From: Pseudorhodoferax sp047601025
GTDB taxonomy: Bacteria; Pseudomonadota; Gammaproteobacteria; Burkholderiales; Burkholderiaceae_C
Reading direction: 5' to 3'
Assembly (NCBI RefSeq): GCF_047601025.1
Contig: NZ_JASGJZ010000001.1
Span: forward strand, 868,001 to 932,000
DNA length: 64,000 nucleotides
The notes under the pieces are model-generated. The model was given only the letters and a program-made list of their open reading frames with translations, was not told the DNA's origin and made no database searches. This document shows positions 62,887 to 64,000 of the stretch, piece by piece (the stretch's first letter is position 1; each line of letters starts with the position of its first letter). The position numbers and the translations under genes are program-made.

Positions 62887-63674
62887 GGGTGCGGAGGCTT
62901 GTGCGCCACGAGGAACAGGCGCGGGAACGCCAGCAGCCGTCGCCCGTCGCTGCGCGGCGGATAGGCCGCGTCGATACGGCGTGTGTACTCGGCCACGAAG
63001 CCGGCCTGCTGCGCGGCCGTCGGCAGCCGGTCCAGGAAAGGCCGCAGGCCGGTGGCGCGCAGCCAATCGACGATGGCTTCGGCCGAGTTCATGCGGTGCT
63101 GGTAGACGGTATGCCAGATGTCGACCTCGGCCGCCAGCGGCGCCAGCAGGTCGTAGTAGTCGGCCACGCCCAGCAGCGGCGTGCGCACGCGGGAGGCGTC
63201 GCCGATGGCGACACGCCAGGCCGGCTCGGCCGCGACCTCGCGCATCAGGCGGTGCGAGGGCTGCTGCAGGTTGTCCGGCATCTGCACGGCCAGCACGCCG
63301 CCGGGCGCCAGCTGCGCGAACAGCCGGGGCAGCAGCCGCGCATGGTCGGGCACCCACTGCAAGGCCGCGTTGGCGTACAGCAGGTCCGGGGCCGCACCCT
63401 CGGCGGCGGCCCACCCGGCGATGTCAGCCTCCACGAAATGCACTGCCGGCAGGCGCTCGCGGGCGCTCTCCAGCATGCTGGCCGAACTGTCCAGCCCCGT
63501 CACCTCGGCCCCGGCGAAGCGCCGAACCAGCAGTTCGGTGGAGTTGCCCGGGCCGCAGCCCAGGTCGACGACCCGGGCCGGTGCCTGCAGCGGCACGCGC
63601 GCCAGCAACTCGGCGGCCGGGCGTGTGCGCTCGTCCTCGAAACGACGGTACAGCGCCGGATTCCAGTCGCGCAT
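62883..63674 (-). CDS. tam: Trans-aconitate 2-methyltransferase
   Basis: 263-residue SAM-dependent enzyme that esterifies trans-aconitate, a spontaneous inhibitor derived from cis-aconitate. SAM motif I is VVDLGCGPGNSTELL (residues ~35-49), with VTGLDSSASMLESAR and LLYANAALQWVPDHARLL following. The N-terminus MRDWNPALYRRFEDERTRPA is typical of Tam. It lies in the acnB-mdh cluster, which fits its role in protecting the TCA cycle, and overlaps the CoA ester lyase gene by four bases. Confidence 0.93.
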   Translation of the reverse strand: MRDWNPALYRRFEDERTRPAAELLARVPLQAPARVVDLGCGPGNSTELLVRRFAGAEVTGLDSSASMLESARERLPAVHFVEADIAGWAAAEGAAPDLLYANAALQWVPDHARLLPRLFAQLAPGGVLAVQMPDNLQQPSHRLMREVAAEPAWRVAIGDASRVRTPLLGVADYYDLLAPLAAEVDIWHTVYQHRMNSAEAIVDWLRATGLRPFLDRLPTAAQQAGFVAEYTRRIDAAYPPRSDGRRLLAFPRLFLVAHKPPHP

Positions 63675-63690
63675 GGCCGGACGGACAGGA

Positions 63691-64000
63691 TCAGAGCAGG
63701 TGGGCGACGCCGGCCTGCTCGTCCTGCAGCTCCTTCAGGGTCTTGTTGATGCGCTCCTGGCTGAACGCGTCGATCTCCAGGCCTTCGACGACATGGTATT
63801 CGCCGTTGGCCGTGGTGACCGGGAAGCCGAACATCACGTCCTTCGGGATACCGTACTGGCCATCCGACGGAATGCCCATCGTGACCCACTTACCGTTGGA
63901 ACCCAGCGCCCAGTCGCGCATGTGGTCGATCGCCGCGTTGGCGGCCGAGGCGGCGGACGACAGGCCGCGCGCGTCGATGATGGCGGCGCCGCGCTTGCCC
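63691..64000 (-). CDS. mdh: Malate dehydrogenase (3' part; start lies beyond the window)
   Basis: C-terminal ~103 codons of the NAD-dependent malate dehydrogenase found in betaproteobacteria. The frame is open to the window edge. The segment reads GKRGAAIIDARGLSSAASAA, then NAAIDHMRDWALGSNGKWV, MGIPSDGQYGIPKDVMFGFP and a helical end with FSQERINKTLKELQDEQ. It is 16 bases upstream of tam on the minus strand, so both may be transcribed together. Confidence 0.93.
   Translation of the reverse strand, partial: GKRGAAIIDARGLSSAASAANAAIDHMRDWALGSNGKWVTMGIPSDGQYGIPKDVMFGFPVTTANGEYHVVEGLEIDAFSQERINKTLKELQDEQAGVAHLL

Overview
The window is GC-rich chromosomal DNA from a betaproteobacterium. Gene content and order point to Burkholderiales, most likely a Comamonadaceae-type genome. 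The main signs are pilBCD-coaE-zapD-yacG, argJ-secA beside a DUF721 gene, an earP-efp pair with Arg32 in EF-P, glyA-nrdR-minor pilins-ribD/ribE/ribBA/ribH-nusB, ybgC-tolQRA, and acnB-CoA ester lyase-tam-mdh. No similarity search was run, so the taxonomic call rests on recognition of gene families and synteny.

Layout. 0-5.4 kb holds the end of pilB, then pilC, pilD, coaE, zapD and yacG, all on +. 5.4-7.9 kb is a Fur-box-preceded TonB-dependent siderophore receptor. 7.9-13.7 kb is a tightly coupled minus-strand operon secA-argJ-DUF815 ATPase-mutT plus a divergent DUF721 gene. 13.7-26.5 kb is an accessory iron-uptake island. It carries PepSY proteins, a DUF4198 protein, a second receptor with an STN domain and its FecI/FecR regulators. 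It also carries four toxin-antitoxin loci: an orphan VapC, DUF433/DUF5615, VapBC and PrlF/YhaV. Several genes in the island are broken. It ends at tRNA-His. 26.5-34.5 kb is housekeeping (ppiD, tRNA-Val, hupB, a tartrate/malate dehydrogenase, pgsA, uvrC, a CoA-transferase). 34.6-36.4 kb is earP-efp. 36.4-42.9 kb holds two large minus-strand genes (DUF349, DUF748). 43.5-50.7 kb has a lytic transglycosylase, glyA, nrdR and a minor pilin operon ending in a short PilY1-like protein. 50.7-58.5 kb has riboflavin synthesis, nusB, an aminotransferase, ybgC and tolQRA. 58.6-64 kb, on minus, has acnB, a small secreted protein, a CoA ester lyase, trans-aconitate methyltransferase and the 3' end of malate dehydrogenase.

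How the parts work together. The two type IV pilus blocks supply motor ATPase, platform, prepilin peptidase and minor pilins with a tip protein. In the iron island, a Fur-like site precedes fecI. FecI and FecR would relay a surface signal to the STN-containing receptor, and PepSY proteins probably reduce or release iron from siderophores in the periplasm. EarP would rhamnosylate EF-P. Tam would detoxify trans-aconitate arising beside aconitase.

The least ordinary features lie in the island and in two intergenic repeats. A PrlF/YhaV module has a perfect 15-bp inverted-repeat operator and is flanked by 75-bp copies of the fecR 3' end. Two copies of a roughly 210-270 bp element with inverted ends sit exactly at the stop codons of fecI and uvrC, and the second copy contains back-to-back microsatellites. 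One PepSY gene is frameshifted at a six-base C tract.
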